Below, one piece after another: positions 42,852 through 50,993 of a DNA stretch of 64,000 nt; within the stretch, counting starts at the first letter, position 1; every line of letters starts with the position of its first letter. The notes under the pieces were generated by a model. The model searched no databases, had not been told where the DNA came from, and was given only the letters and a program-made list of their open reading frames with translations. The stretch comes from Williamsia soli (GTDB lineage: Bacteria > Actinomycetota > Actinomycetes > Mycobacteriales > Mycobacteriaceae), in NCBI RefSeq assembly GCF_017377795.1, contig NZ_JAFRDR010000001.1:310001-374000 (forward strand). Direction: 5' to 3'. The position numbers and the translations under genes were made by a program.

Positions 42852-42940
42852 GTGTGCGGCCCTTTATCGCGTGCTCTTCCTCAGTCGGCTCAGTCGCTGC
42901 GCTCCCTCGCTCCCTCGTCCAGAGCACGCGGGCCGCACAC
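42852..42940. repeat. Large imperfect inverted repeat downstream of tauB
   Basis: Left arm 42852-42862 plus 42869-42877 (a 6-nt bulge between) pairs with right arm 42921-42940 over 20 bp, around a 43-nt loop containing CAGTCGCTGCGCTCC and CTCGCTCCCTCG. A TTTTTT run precedes it at 42825-42830. The element lies between the convergent tauB and pirin genes in a 212-bp gap with no ORF. It may be a terminator or a small palindromic repeat element. Confidence 0.6.
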
Positions 42941-42999
42941 GGGCGGTGCGAGTTCGCCATGCTCACCGCTCCGGTAAGCAAGCGTCTCGAAAACGGGAG

Positions 43000-43761
43000 C
43001 TAACCTCCTAGGCTCTTGTGCATTTCCCAGACCAGGATTTCGCTGTCGGTGGTGGCGGTGAGTTTCTCACCGCCACCATTGGTGATTCTGACGGCGTCGC
43101 CTGTCGCCAGCTCCTCGCCGGTTCCTTCGAGCCGCGCTGAGCCGGAGGCGACGAACACGTGACCCCACGGCAGGTCGGGCAGCAGCACCGACTGGCCGGT
43201 CGAGAGCCGCGCGACATGAAATGCGGCGTTCTTGTTGGCGATGCGGATCGCCGAGTCGTACGCCGGCATCCCCGAGGCGACCGTGACGAGTCCGCCGGCA
43301 GTCAGTTGCTCGGAGATGTCCAGTTGGTCGTAGCTCGGCTCGATGCCCGGCTCGTCCGGCAAAACCCACATCTGCACGAAGTGGACGGGCTCGACACCGG
43401 TCGTCGCATCGGCTCGCCAGGTGTCGTTGCGCTCTGAATGCCGGATGCCGGTCCCTGCGCTCATGCGCTGCGCGAGCCCTGGAAAGATCACCCCGCTGTG
43501 GTCCATCGAATCCTGGTGGACCAACGACCCCGACAGCACCCAGGTGATGATTTCCATGTCGCGATGGGGATGGCTGTCGAACCCCTGCTGGGGCGAAACG
43601 GTCTCGTCGTTGTGGACCATCAACGTCCCGTGGTGGGTGTTGGCGGGGTCGTAATTGTCGCCGAACGAGAAGCTGTGCCGCGACGCGAGCCACTCGGTTC
43701 GGGTGTCCGGCCGGTCGTCGGCCCGGTGGAGTACGTGGCGATCGTTCACCTCGACCATCAT
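43000..43761 (-). CDS. Pirin family protein
   Basis: A 253-residue bicupin protein. The N-terminal cupin has HSFSFGDNYDPANTHHGTLMVHND and the metal motif HPHRDMEIITWVLSG, with a later HSERND. Pirins are Fe-binding quercetinase-like or redox-sensing proteins. The gene is divergent from the PBP-like lipoprotein with a 114-bp gap in which I see no clear operator. Confidence 0.93.
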   Translation of the reverse strand: MMVEVNDRHVLHRADDRPDTRTEWLASRHSFSFGDNYDPANTHHGTLMVHNDETVSPQQGFDSHPHRDMEIITWVLSGSLVHQDSMDHSGVIFPGLAQRMSAGTGIRHSERNDTWRADATTGVEPVHFVQMWVLPDEPGIEPSYDQLDISEQLTAGGLVTVASGMPAYDSAIRIANKNAAFHVARLSTGQSVLLPDLPWGHVFVASGSARLEGTGEELATGDAVRITNGGGEKLTATTDSEILVWEMHKSLGG

Positions 43762-43875
43762 CCTCCGCTGCCAGAAATGAGCCCGAATCAGGGCAGATTA
43801 AGGGTAGTTACTCGATTGTGACGACCTCGTAAGCAAGTTGGGAACCACATTGGTGGCATTCACCCTGTTACAGGA

Positions 43876-45531
43876 GTGAAAATTGGGACTATGCGTCGTT
43901 CCCCCGGCCGCCTCGCGGCCACTGCTGTTCTCGCGCTCGTCTGCGCGCTCGGTGTTGCCTCGTGCGGCGCGTTCAGCAAACCTCTCGATACGGGCGCGGC
44001 GGCACTGCTCGACTCGTTCGCCACAGCGATGGAAGACCAGGACGCAGTCGCCGCTGCCGCACTCACCTCGGCACCGGGGCAGGCCGAGGGATCGCTGGGC
44101 GCCTCGTTCGCAGGCATGGGTGCGCAGAAGGTGAATGTCGATGTCGAACGAGCCGAGGAATACACCGACGGCACCGCCACATTCGAGCTGAGCACGACGT
44201 GGGTTCTCGGCGATGATCGCGAACTCAAGACGGAAACCTCTGGCTCTGCCCGACGCCTCTCGCTCGGCTGGCGGATCCAATGGCAACCGGAAGTGCTCGC
44301 CGACAACATGCCCGCCGGCGGCAGCTTGCGCAACCTACGCACCGACGCGCGTCCCGCACCCGTGGTGCAGGACCGGTTCGGGAAGAACATGCTCACCCTG
44401 CAGACGATCAACGAGATCGTCCTCGACCCCGCGGCCACCCCGAACGTGAACTCGTCGATCGGATCGCTCGCGACCATCATCGAGCCTCTCGCGCAACTGG
44501 TCACCCCGACTGTCATCCGTGATCAGCTCGCGGCCGCCCAGAACACGCCGGTGACGGTGGTGTCGGTGCGAGATTCAGACATGGTTGCCCTCGCCGGTGA
44601 CCCGAAGTCGGTGCCGGGCGTCTCGGTCAAGCCGGTGCCGCAACTCGTTCTGCTCGACCGTCGAATCGCCTCACCTGTCTTGGACGGGGTCCACGACTAC
44701 TGGCAGGCGATCCGGGATGCCACCTCCGGATGGTCGGCGCAGATGGTCGCCCCGGGCGTTCGGCCCGTGCAACTCGCCGGCGAGCAGGGACCCGCAGGAC
44801 CGAACGTCGGCACCACCATCGACCAGGTCACCCAACTCGACGCGCTCGACGCCGTGGTCGAGGTGGCCCAACCCGCGAGCATCCTGGTCCTCGACGCCAA
44901 GACCGGTGCGATCCGCGCATCCATGCGTAACGACGCAGCGGCCGAGCAGGACATCACGATCGACAAGGACTACACCCCGGGTAGCACTCTGGAACCGGTT
45001 GCCACAGTGATCAACCAGCTGGCCGGATCCGACGACGCCCGCGCCGCACAACTGCTGGCGCAACTGGGCCTCGACGTGGACTTCACAATCCCGGGCATTC
45101 GTCCGTCCGGCCCCCAGGGCGGTCCGGTCGCCGAGCCGGTTACGTTCCGGCCCGAGGATCTCAAGGTGTCCGCTCTGAACATGGGTGCGCTGGGCGTTGC
45201 GATCGCGCGTACGAATTCAATTGCGCCGTCGATCATCTCAGGCCAGCCCGGGCGGGTCGAGGGCGGTGAGCTGGGTCCGATCGACAAGAAGGTGCTGACG
45301 ACGGTCAGTGGTGCGATGAAGGAGGCGGCGACCACAGGTGACGCCAGCGACCTCACGAACGCGCCAGGGCTGCGCGCGCTGGTCGGGACCAATGGACCGC
45401 AGGGTCCCGGCTGGTTCGTCGGCATCGCAGGCAGTCGCGTCGTCGTCGTCTACACCGAGGGGGAGCGATCCGGATCCGCGGCTCTGGCTGTTGCGCAACG
45501 CTTCTTCACCCCCCGCGCGCATCCGCAATGA
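43876..45531 (+). CDS. Degenerate penicillin-binding-protein-like lipoprotein with NTF2-like domain
   Basis: A 551-residue exported protein: lipobox GVASC (Cys30), an NTF2-like MecA-N domain (about residues 38-145), then a transpeptidase-like fold like mycobacterial PBP-lipo Rv2864c. The active-site SxxK normally within PGSTFK reads PGSTLEP (Ser370, Glu373), and the KTG triad reads TNG (505-507) before GPGWFVGIAG. Both catalytic Lys are therefore lost and penicillin-sensitive activity is unlikely. The start is GTG 43876 or ATG 43891. It is coupled to the following TetR gene by a 4-bp overlap. Confidence 0.88.
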   Translation: MKIGTMRRSPGRLAATAVLALVCALGVASCGAFSKPLDTGAAALLDSFATAMEDQDAVAAAALTSAPGQAEGSLGASFAGMGAQKVNVDVERAEEYTDGTATFELSTTWVLGDDRELKTETSGSARRLSLGWRIQWQPEVLADNMPAGGSLRNLRTDARPAPVVQDRFGKNMLTLQTINEIVLDPAATPNVNSSIGSLATIIEPLAQLVTPTVIRDQLAAAQNTPVTVVSVRDSDMVALAGDPKSVPGVSVKPVPQLVLLDRRIASPVLDGVHDYWQAIRDATSGWSAQMVAPGVRPVQLAGEQGPAGPNVGTTIDQVTQLDALDAVVEVAQPASILVLDAKTGAIRASMRNDAAAEQDITIDKDYTPGSTLEPVATVINQLAGSDDARAAQLLAQLGLDVDFTIPGIRPSGPQGGPVAEPVTFRPEDLKVSALNMGALGVAIARTNSIAPSIISGQPGRVEGGELGPIDKKVLTTVSGAMKEAATTGDASDLTNAPGLRALVGTNGPQGPGWFVGIAGSRVVVVYTEGERSGSAALAVAQRFFTPRAHPQ

Positions 45532-46163
45532 AGTCAGGTCCGCAACGCGAGCCTGCTTTCACCACCGCGGCAATCCGTGACAGCGACGATCCGACCGCGC
45601 GGGTGATCCTCAGCGCGGCCGTCCAGATGATCGCCGCCCGCGGGTACCACGGCACCTCCGTCCGCGACATCGCCGGGTTCGCCGGCATCAGCGCCGGTTC
45701 CATCTACAACCACTTCGGGTCCAAGCATGAACTCCTGGTGACGATTCTGGCCCGCGGTGGGGAAGCGCTGGTGGAGGCCACCGAGCAGGCCCTGCTCGAT
45801 GCGCCCGCCGACCCCGTGCATCAACTCGACGCCATCGTCCGTACGCACGTCGGCGTACACGCCGAGAACCCGCTGGAGAGCTACATCGGCAATTCCGAAC
45901 TCCGCAGCCTCGACCCTGTCGCACTCGAGCGGGTGATCGCCAAACGTGATGCGCAGCAGCGGATATTCGATCGGGTGGTCGCAGACGGCGTCAGGCGAGG
46001 AGAGTTCCACACGGACAACCCGGTAGAGGCCTCCCGGTTCGTGGTCACCGCCTGTACCGCCGTCGCCATGTGGTTCAGGCCGGGCGGGCGGGCCACCGAA
46101 GAACAGGTGATCGCGCGTTATCAGGCGGTGGCCCGAGATGCGGTGGGCCACCGCGCCGGGTGA
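45528..46163 (+). CDS. TetR family transcriptional regulator
   Basis: A 211-residue TetR protein with HTH at about residues 27-73 (RDIAGFAGISAGSIYNHFGSKHELL) and an all-helical C-terminal domain. ATGA overlap with the PBP-like gene implies coupled translation, an unusual partnership. The RDIA...GSIYNHFGSK pattern is close to acyl-CoA-responsive TetR proteins such as KstR2. The ligand and targets are unknown. Confidence 0.9.
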   Translation: MKSGPQREPAFTTAAIRDSDDPTARVILSAAVQMIAARGYHGTSVRDIAGFAGISAGSIYNHFGSKHELLVTILARGGEALVEATEQALLDAPADPVHQLDAIVRTHVGVHAENPLESYIGNSELRSLDPVALERVIAKRDAQQRIFDRVVADGVRRGEFHTDNPVEASRFVVTACTAVAMWFRPGGRATEEQVIARYQAVARDAVGHRAG

Positions 46164-46171
46164 TCACGGCA

Positions 46172-46918
46172 TCATCTGGCGGCCGGATATTTGTCTGCCA
46201 GGTACTGCTCGAAGGTCTGGTTCCCGAAACCCGGCTCCGTGAGCAGGTTCTCACCGGCGGCGAACGCCTTGAACAGCTTTCCCGGAAGACGTAGCGGGAC
46301 CCGCGGACGGTGTCGTCCCGTTGCCCGCTTCCAGGCGTCGAGCAAATCGGCCGCAGTGCGCTGCTCAGGACCGCCGATGTCATCGACCCGGCCCGCGGGG
46401 TCACCCGCCGCCAGTTCCACCAGTCGCGCCGCGACTTCAGTGGTGGCAATGGGCTGGAAGCGGATCGACGGACTCACGAACACCGGTGAGTACCGCTGCG
46501 CGGTGAACATCTCCTCCACGAACGGGTGGAACTGCGTGGCCCGCTGCAGGGTCAGGGGCACGCGAGACTTCGTCGCGATCTCCTCGATCTGGACGCGCTG
46601 CTTGTAGAACCCCATCGGGATGGTGTCGATGCCGACGATCGAAAGCAGCACCACGTGCGCGACCCCTCCCGCGGCAGCCGCTCGAAAGAGATTCTCGGCG
46701 ACCTGTATGTCCTTCGCGCCGTTGGTCGTCGCGAGGTGGATGACGGTGTCGACGTCGTCGAGGACAGCGCTGTCGACGCCGGTGAGCAGATCTCCGGTGA
46801 CCAGACCCGGACCGCTGCGCCTGCTCAGGGCGCGCACGTCGTGTCCGGCGGACCGCAACTGCGCGGTGGTCGGGACGCCGATCCGCCCGGTGGCTCCGGT
46901 GACCAGGAATGTCGTCAT
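46172..46918 (-). CDS. NmrA-like/NAD(P)-binding oxidoreductase of the ECF41 cluster
   Basis: A 248-residue atypical SDR: Rossmann motif LVTGATGRIGVPT, then DTVIHLATT and VVLLSIVGIDTIPMGFYKQRVQIEEI, typical of NmrA/epimerase-like proteins. Such genes are the usual partners of ECF41 sigma factors, and one is encoded divergently here. The ATG at 46918 is used; the longer frame to 47551 runs antisense to the sigma gene. A TGTCACA heptamer lies 74 bp upstream on the same strand. Confidence 0.9.
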   Translation of the reverse strand: MTTFLVTGATGRIGVPTTAQLRSAGHDVRALSRRSGPGLVTGDLLTGVDSAVLDDVDTVIHLATTNGAKDIQVAENLFRAAAAGGVAHVVLLSIVGIDTIPMGFYKQRVQIEEIATKSRVPLTLQRATQFHPFVEEMFTAQRYSPVFVSPSIRFQPIATTEVAARLVELAAGDPAGRVDDIGGPEQRTAADLLDAWKRATGRHRPRVPLRLPGKLFKAFAAGENLLTEPGFGNQTFEQYLADKYPAAR

Positions 46919-46971
46919 GATTGCTGCCTTTCGTCGTCTCGGCCGGCGTGTGTTTGCCAGGCAAAACCCCA

Positions 46972-46998
46972 GACCGACGAGATGTCGCGAATGTGACA
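46972..46998 (-). promoter_or_regulatory. Candidate ECF41-type promoter for the NmrA-like gene
   Basis: On the minus strand TGTCACA (46992-46998) matches the -35 motif reported for ECF41 sigma factors. A CGTC (46976-46979) follows after 12 nt and GGTC (46972-46975) after 16 nt; the second spacing is the expected one but is a poorer -10 match. The location between the sigma gene and its usual target supports it. Confidence 0.5.
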
Positions 46999-47062
46999 AG
47001 CTCATCGAATTGGCTGACACACGGTCGGATCCGACGGCCGAGACCTGGCGAAAGGGTATGCA

Positions 47063-48001
47063 ATGTCGCAGGCGAGCGCACTCGACGAGTTCGAGCGGCT
47101 CCGGCCACGTCTGTTCGGCATCGCCTACCGCATGACCGGAGCCGCCGGCGAAGCCGAAGACCTGGTGCAGGATGCCTGGCTCCGTTGGCAGGGGACCGAT
47201 CGGGACGTGGTTCGCAATGCGGAGGCGTTCCTCGTCACCACCGTCACCCGACTGTCGATCAATGCGGTGACATCCGCACGAGCGACACGGGAGACCTACA
47301 TAGGACCCTGGCTGCCCGAGCCGGTTTCGACCGTCGACGATCCTGCGCTCGGGGCCGTTCGCGCCGAAGCGCTGGAAATGGCGGTGGTCCTGCTTCTCGA
47401 ACGGCTCGATCCGCGCGAGCGCGCGGCGTACATCCTGCGCGAAGCCTTCGACTACCCGTACCGCGAGATCGCTCAGCTGCTCGAGACCAGTGAGGCCAAT
47501 GCCCGGCAGCTGGCCCGCAGGGCGCGTGAACACGTCGGTCGTGAACGCCACTCGTCGGTCGACCCCGATGAGCGCGCGCGCATCATGGCCGCGTTCGTCG
47601 CGGCCGCCCAGATGGGTGATCTCGCGGCGCTCGAAGCTGCGCTCACCGCGGACGTGGTGTCGATCAGCGACGGCGGCGGCGTCGTCAGCGCCGCCCGCGT
47701 CCCGATGACCGGTCGCGACAAGGTCGCCCGGTTCGTCCTCGGTGCCGTCACGAAGTTCGCAGTCGGGTCATATCCGCTGCTCGTCGAGTGCAACGGCGGG
47801 CCTGCGGTGTTGATGGTGCGAGACGGGAAACCCGATACCCTGCTCTCGTTCGAGTTCTCGGCCGCTGGGACGCTGAGGAGCGGAGCTGGAGAGGGATCTA
47901 CGAGAATCAGTCGACTGATGTTCGTGCGGAATCCCGGCAAGCTCACGCATTTGGGGGCGCTGATCCCGCCCGTCGACCGGGCGTCAGACGGTGATGACTG
48001 A
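47063..48001 (+). CDS. ECF41-type RNA polymerase sigma factor with SnoaL-like domain (SigJ-like)
   Basis: A 312-residue ECF sigma factor. Region 2 is ERLRPRLFGIAYRMTGAAGEAEDLVQDAWLRW (partly quoted) and region 4 is YILREAFDYPYREIAQLLETSEANARQLARRAR. The C-terminal ~120 residues form a SnoaL-like domain carrying the ECF41 hallmarks DGGG and a variant NPGKL (usually NPDKL). In this group the attached domain controls activity in place of an anti-sigma factor. AAAGGG stands 6 nt before the ATG. It is divergent from the NmrA-like gene. Confidence 0.93.
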   Translation: MSQASALDEFERLRPRLFGIAYRMTGAAGEAEDLVQDAWLRWQGTDRDVVRNAEAFLVTTVTRLSINAVTSARATRETYIGPWLPEPVSTVDDPALGAVRAEALEMAVVLLLERLDPRERAAYILREAFDYPYREIAQLLETSEANARQLARRAREHVGRERHSSVDPDERARIMAAFVAAAQMGDLAALEAALTADVVSISDGGGVVSAARVPMTGRDKVARFVLGAVTKFAVGSYPLLVECNGGPAVLMVRDGKPDTLLSFEFSAAGTLRSGAGEGSTRISRLMFVRNPGKLTHLGALIPPVDRASDGDD

Positions 48002-48406
48002 ACGTCGCACGAGCAGCACCCGGACTGCACGCCAGCCCAGCAGGAATGCGCCGAGCACGATGGTTGCGACGATGATGAAGCTGAATGCGAGGCCCTGATG
48101 GAAGAGGTGGCGCAGGGTCATCCCGATCGCGACGGCGCCGATCCACACCAGCGCACCGTCGGGGATGAGTCGTTCGGGCCGGAAGTCGTAGTCGAACCCG
48201 TGGTCGGCGCGCATGTGCGCGAAGAGATATGCCAGGGCCCAGCCGATTGCCGCGCCGATCGCAAAGGGCCAGGTGGTGCTGAACACGCCTTCGATCGACA
48301 GACCCTCGGCGTGGTTCATGCGGCCGATGAAAGCGAAGACGAGCACCGCGAGTAGATCACTGAGGGCGGTGAGCGTTCGGCGCATACGAGCCACCGTAGC
48401 GGGCAC
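47984..48406 (-). CDS. DUF3054 family membrane protein
   Basis: A 140-residue protein with four hydrophobic segments (LLAVLVFAFIG, WPFAIGAAIGWALAYLF, LVWIGAVAIGMTL, FIIVATIVLGAFLLGW), the DUF3054 layout with a central RPERLIPDGALVWIG. The function is unknown. The start is GTG 48406 or ATG 48385. It overlaps the end of the sigma gene by 18 bp, tail to tail. Confidence 0.88.
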   Translation of the reverse strand: MPATVARMRRTLTALSDLLAVLVFAFIGRMNHAEGLSIEGVFSTTWPFAIGAAIGWALAYLFAHMRADHGFDYDFRPERLIPDGALVWIGAVAIGMTLRHLFHQGLAFSFIIVATIVLGAFLLGWRAVRVLLVRRSVITV

Positions 48407-48415
48407 CGCGCGCGC

Positions 48416-49576
48416 TCAGCGAACCGAATCGGGCGAATCCGGCCGTTCGTCGGACGGTCGGATGACCGGGGGGTCGGGATCGGTGGACACGCTTTTCGAG
48501 CGGTCTTCCGCGACGTCGTCGAGCTCTTCCGCCACTTCTTCCTCGATCAAGTCCGCGCTCTCGGCCTCGGCCCGGTAGGTACCCCGGAACATGACGAGGA
48601 TCACAATCCAGCCCACGAGAGCCACCAACAGATAGCTGATCATGCGGTACACCAGAACCGCGGTGACCGATTCCGCTGCGCCCATCCCGGCGGACGTCAA
48701 CGCGGGCACCAGCACGCCGTCGACGACGCCGAGTCCTCCCGGGAGCAGTGGTATCGCGGTGCCCACGGCCTTCGATGCGGCGTACGCCACCATCAATCCG
48801 GCGATGCTCGGTTGCCCGCCGACCGCGTAGCAGGCGAAGGCCAGGCAGGCGACGTCCGCGACCCAGTTGAACAGTGACCACCCGAACGCTTGCGAGGCCT
48901 CCTTCGGTTTGAGTTGAACTGCCTGCAGTTGTCCCAAGATCTCGTGCCACCGCTGGACGCCGTGATCCGCGGCTTTGTCGCGGAGGTGATTGATCCACCG
49001 CAGCAATGTGACGCCGATGCCCTCGATCGATTCCGGGTGCCGGGCGATGTACTGGGCGACCAGGGCGAACGCGATGAAGCCGCTGATCGAGAAGATGACC
49101 GAGAACGGACTCGTCTTGGCTCCCGCCAGGAGGGCGCCTCCCAGGCCGAGGACGGCGAGACCGACGCCCATCAAGAGTCCGGACATGACGACCTGCCACG
49201 ACGCGATGACGGGTGTCGCTCCCCACTTGCGGGTTTCGCGGTAGGTGAATGCCGGCGCGAGCACCTGCCCACCGGGCATCGTCTGGCTCAGCGAGTTCGC
49301 TGCGAGTACCACTGACAGAGACTGCCACTGCTTCACCCTGACACCGGCCGATCGGAGAAGCGTCCGCTGCACCTGCGCGAAGCTGTCCATCGAGAGCACG
49401 GCTGCCAAGATGCAGAGGGCAACCCACTCCCACTCGATCTCGTCGAGGTGGAACCAGGTCTCCTTGAGCTTCGGCCAGACCAGATAGGCCTCGACCGAGA
49501 GAATCACCACGACCAACGCGAGTGCCGCCCAGCGCACCCACCAGAAGCGGCGGCGGGTCGATTGCGTCGCCGTCAT
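48416..49576 (-). CDS. YbhN/LPG-synthase-TM-like flippase-domain protein
   Basis: A 386-residue membrane protein with about eight hydrophobic segments, NSLSQTMPGGQVLAPAFTYRE and PLLPGGLGVVDGVLVPALTSAG, which are the UPF0104/lysylphosphatidylglycerol-synthase transmembrane signatures. The catalytic LPG-synthase domain is absent; instead there is an acidic cytosolic tail (LIEEEVAEELDDVAED). It probably handles a lipid at the membrane. The ATG at 49576 is inside a longer open frame whose upstream part is antisense to the next gene. Confidence 0.88.
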   Translation of the reverse strand: MTATQSTRRRFWWVRWAALALVVVILSVEAYLVWPKLKETWFHLDEIEWEWVALCILAAVLSMDSFAQVQRTLLRSAGVRVKQWQSLSVVLAANSLSQTMPGGQVLAPAFTYRETRKWGATPVIASWQVVMSGLLMGVGLAVLGLGGALLAGAKTSPFSVIFSISGFIAFALVAQYIARHPESIEGIGVTLLRWINHLRDKAADHGVQRWHEILGQLQAVQLKPKEASQAFGWSLFNWVADVACLAFACYAVGGQPSIAGLMVAYAASKAVGTAIPLLPGGLGVVDGVLVPALTSAGMGAAESVTAVLVYRMISYLLVALVGWIVILVMFRGTYRAEAESADLIEEEVAEELDDVAEDRSKSVSTDPDPPVIRPSDERPDSPDSVR

Positions 49577-49700
49577 GCTAGGCACCCTATCGGGCGGCAG
49601 TGTCCGAGTTACAGTCGAGACTCGGCGAAACCGTACGCGAGTATTCGCCCCTGCGCCGGGTTCAGCGCGAGAGGCAAGGGTGGGGGCTAATGTTGCCCAG

Positions 49701-50990
49701 GTGAGCCAGGGGAAACTCGAGGACGTCAGCACCACAGACCGAACCGCAGATCGTTTGAAGGTGCATCCGGTCGTCCGGGCCGCCGCAGAGTGGTCGTGGC
49801 GCCTGGTGGTGATCGCGGTGGCGCTGTATCTCGCGGCCCGCGTAATCGCCCGGTATGAGGAAGTGTTCGTGCCGATAGGTCTCGCGGTCCTCGGCACCGC
49901 ATTTCTGGTGCCGCTGGTCGACTGGCTCAACCGCCGCGGTGTGCCCCGGGCCCTGGCCGTAGTGGGCTCGCTGGTCGTCGCCATCGGAGCCGTCGCCGGG
50001 ATCATGACTTTTGTCGTCCAGCAGTTCATCGACGGTGTACCCGATCTGACCGATCAGGTCACCAAGACCATTGACGACAGTCGCGGGTGGCTGATCGACG
50101 GTCCTCTCGGTATCCGCGAGGAACAGATCGATCACCTGGGAGACGATTCGATCAAGTTCTTGCAGGACAACCAGGACAAGGTGACCTCTGGGGCGCTGGC
50201 GACCGCCACCACCGTCAGCGAGATCGTCACCGGTGCGCTCCTGATGCTCTTCCTGATGATCTTCTTCCTCTACGGCGGCGGCCAGATCTGGCGTTTCTTG
50301 ACCCTGGCCATTCCGGAGGGGTCCCGCGAAAAGGTGTGGGAAGCAGGGCAGAACGGGTTCGGATCCCTGGTCGGCTATGTGCGCGCGACTGTGGTGGTGG
50401 CGGCCGTCGACGCGATCGGTATCGGCGCGGGTCTGGCGATTCTGCAGGTGCCGCTGGCTCTTCCGCTGGCATCCCTGGTGTTCATCGGCGCGTTCATCCC
50501 GATCGTCGGTGCACTGATCACCGGCAGCCTCGCAGTCCTCGTGGCCCTGGTGACCCAGGGCTGGATCGCCGCAGTGATCGCCCTCGCCGTGGTGGTGGGC
50601 GTGATGCAGCTAGAAAGCCATGTGCTGCAACCGTTCCTGTTGGGCCGTTCAGTACGTCTGCACCCGGTGGCGGTGGTGCTCGCGATCGCGGCCGGCCTGG
50701 TCACCGCGGGCATCGTCGGTGGTCTGCTGGCGGTGCCGATCATCGCGTTCCTCAACACCGCGATCCGGACGCTGGTGAACAAGTCGAAGTCGATCGACGG
50801 CGACAGTGAGCTGGCCGAGGTGGCCGCGGCCAGCGGCAAGGAACACGAACGAATGTACGAGGCCGAACCCGACCGGCCGAAGTGGGATGATCTCGACGCG
50901 CACGGTGCCCGAGGGCCCAAGAAGACCGAGAAACCTGACGATGACGCGGCACCGGACGACAAGCGGGGCAGCTCAGACGATTCCAGCTGA
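49701..50990 (+). CDS. AI-2E family (UPF0118) transporter
   Basis: A 429-residue membrane protein of the AI-2E/TqsA permease family, with WSWRLVVIAVALYLAARVI, GALLMLFLMIFFLYGGGQIW and HVLQPFLLGRSVRLHPVAVVLAI as landmarks. The C-terminal ~60 residues are charged. TAATGT at 49688-49693 stands 7 nt before the GTG at 49701, so a leaderless start is likely; an in-frame GTG at 49680 with GAGAGG upstream is the alternative. The transported substrate is unknown despite the family name. Confidence 0.9.
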   Translation: MSQGKLEDVSTTDRTADRLKVHPVVRAAAEWSWRLVVIAVALYLAARVIARYEEVFVPIGLAVLGTAFLVPLVDWLNRRGVPRALAVVGSLVVAIGAVAGIMTFVVQQFIDGVPDLTDQVTKTIDDSRGWLIDGPLGIREEQIDHLGDDSIKFLQDNQDKVTSGALATATTVSEIVTGALLMLFLMIFFLYGGGQIWRFLTLAIPEGSREKVWEAGQNGFGSLVGYVRATVVVAAVDAIGIGAGLAILQVPLALPLASLVFIGAFIPIVGALITGSLAVLVALVTQGWIAAVIALAVVVGVMQLESHVLQPFLLGRSVRLHPVAVVLAIAAGLVTAGIVGGLLAVPIIAFLNTAIRTLVNKSKSIDGDSELAEVAAASGKEHERMYEAEPDRPKWDDLDAHGARGPKKTEKPDDDAAPDDKRGSSDDSS

Positions 50991-50993
50991 CAC

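Noticed and set aside
42852-42940. Insertion-sequence terminal repeats
   Set aside because: No transposase and no target duplication were seen; reported as an inverted repeat only.
46919-47551. Upstream extension of the NmrA-like frame
   Set aside because: Antisense to the sigma factor gene; the Rossmann fold begins at the ATG at 46918.
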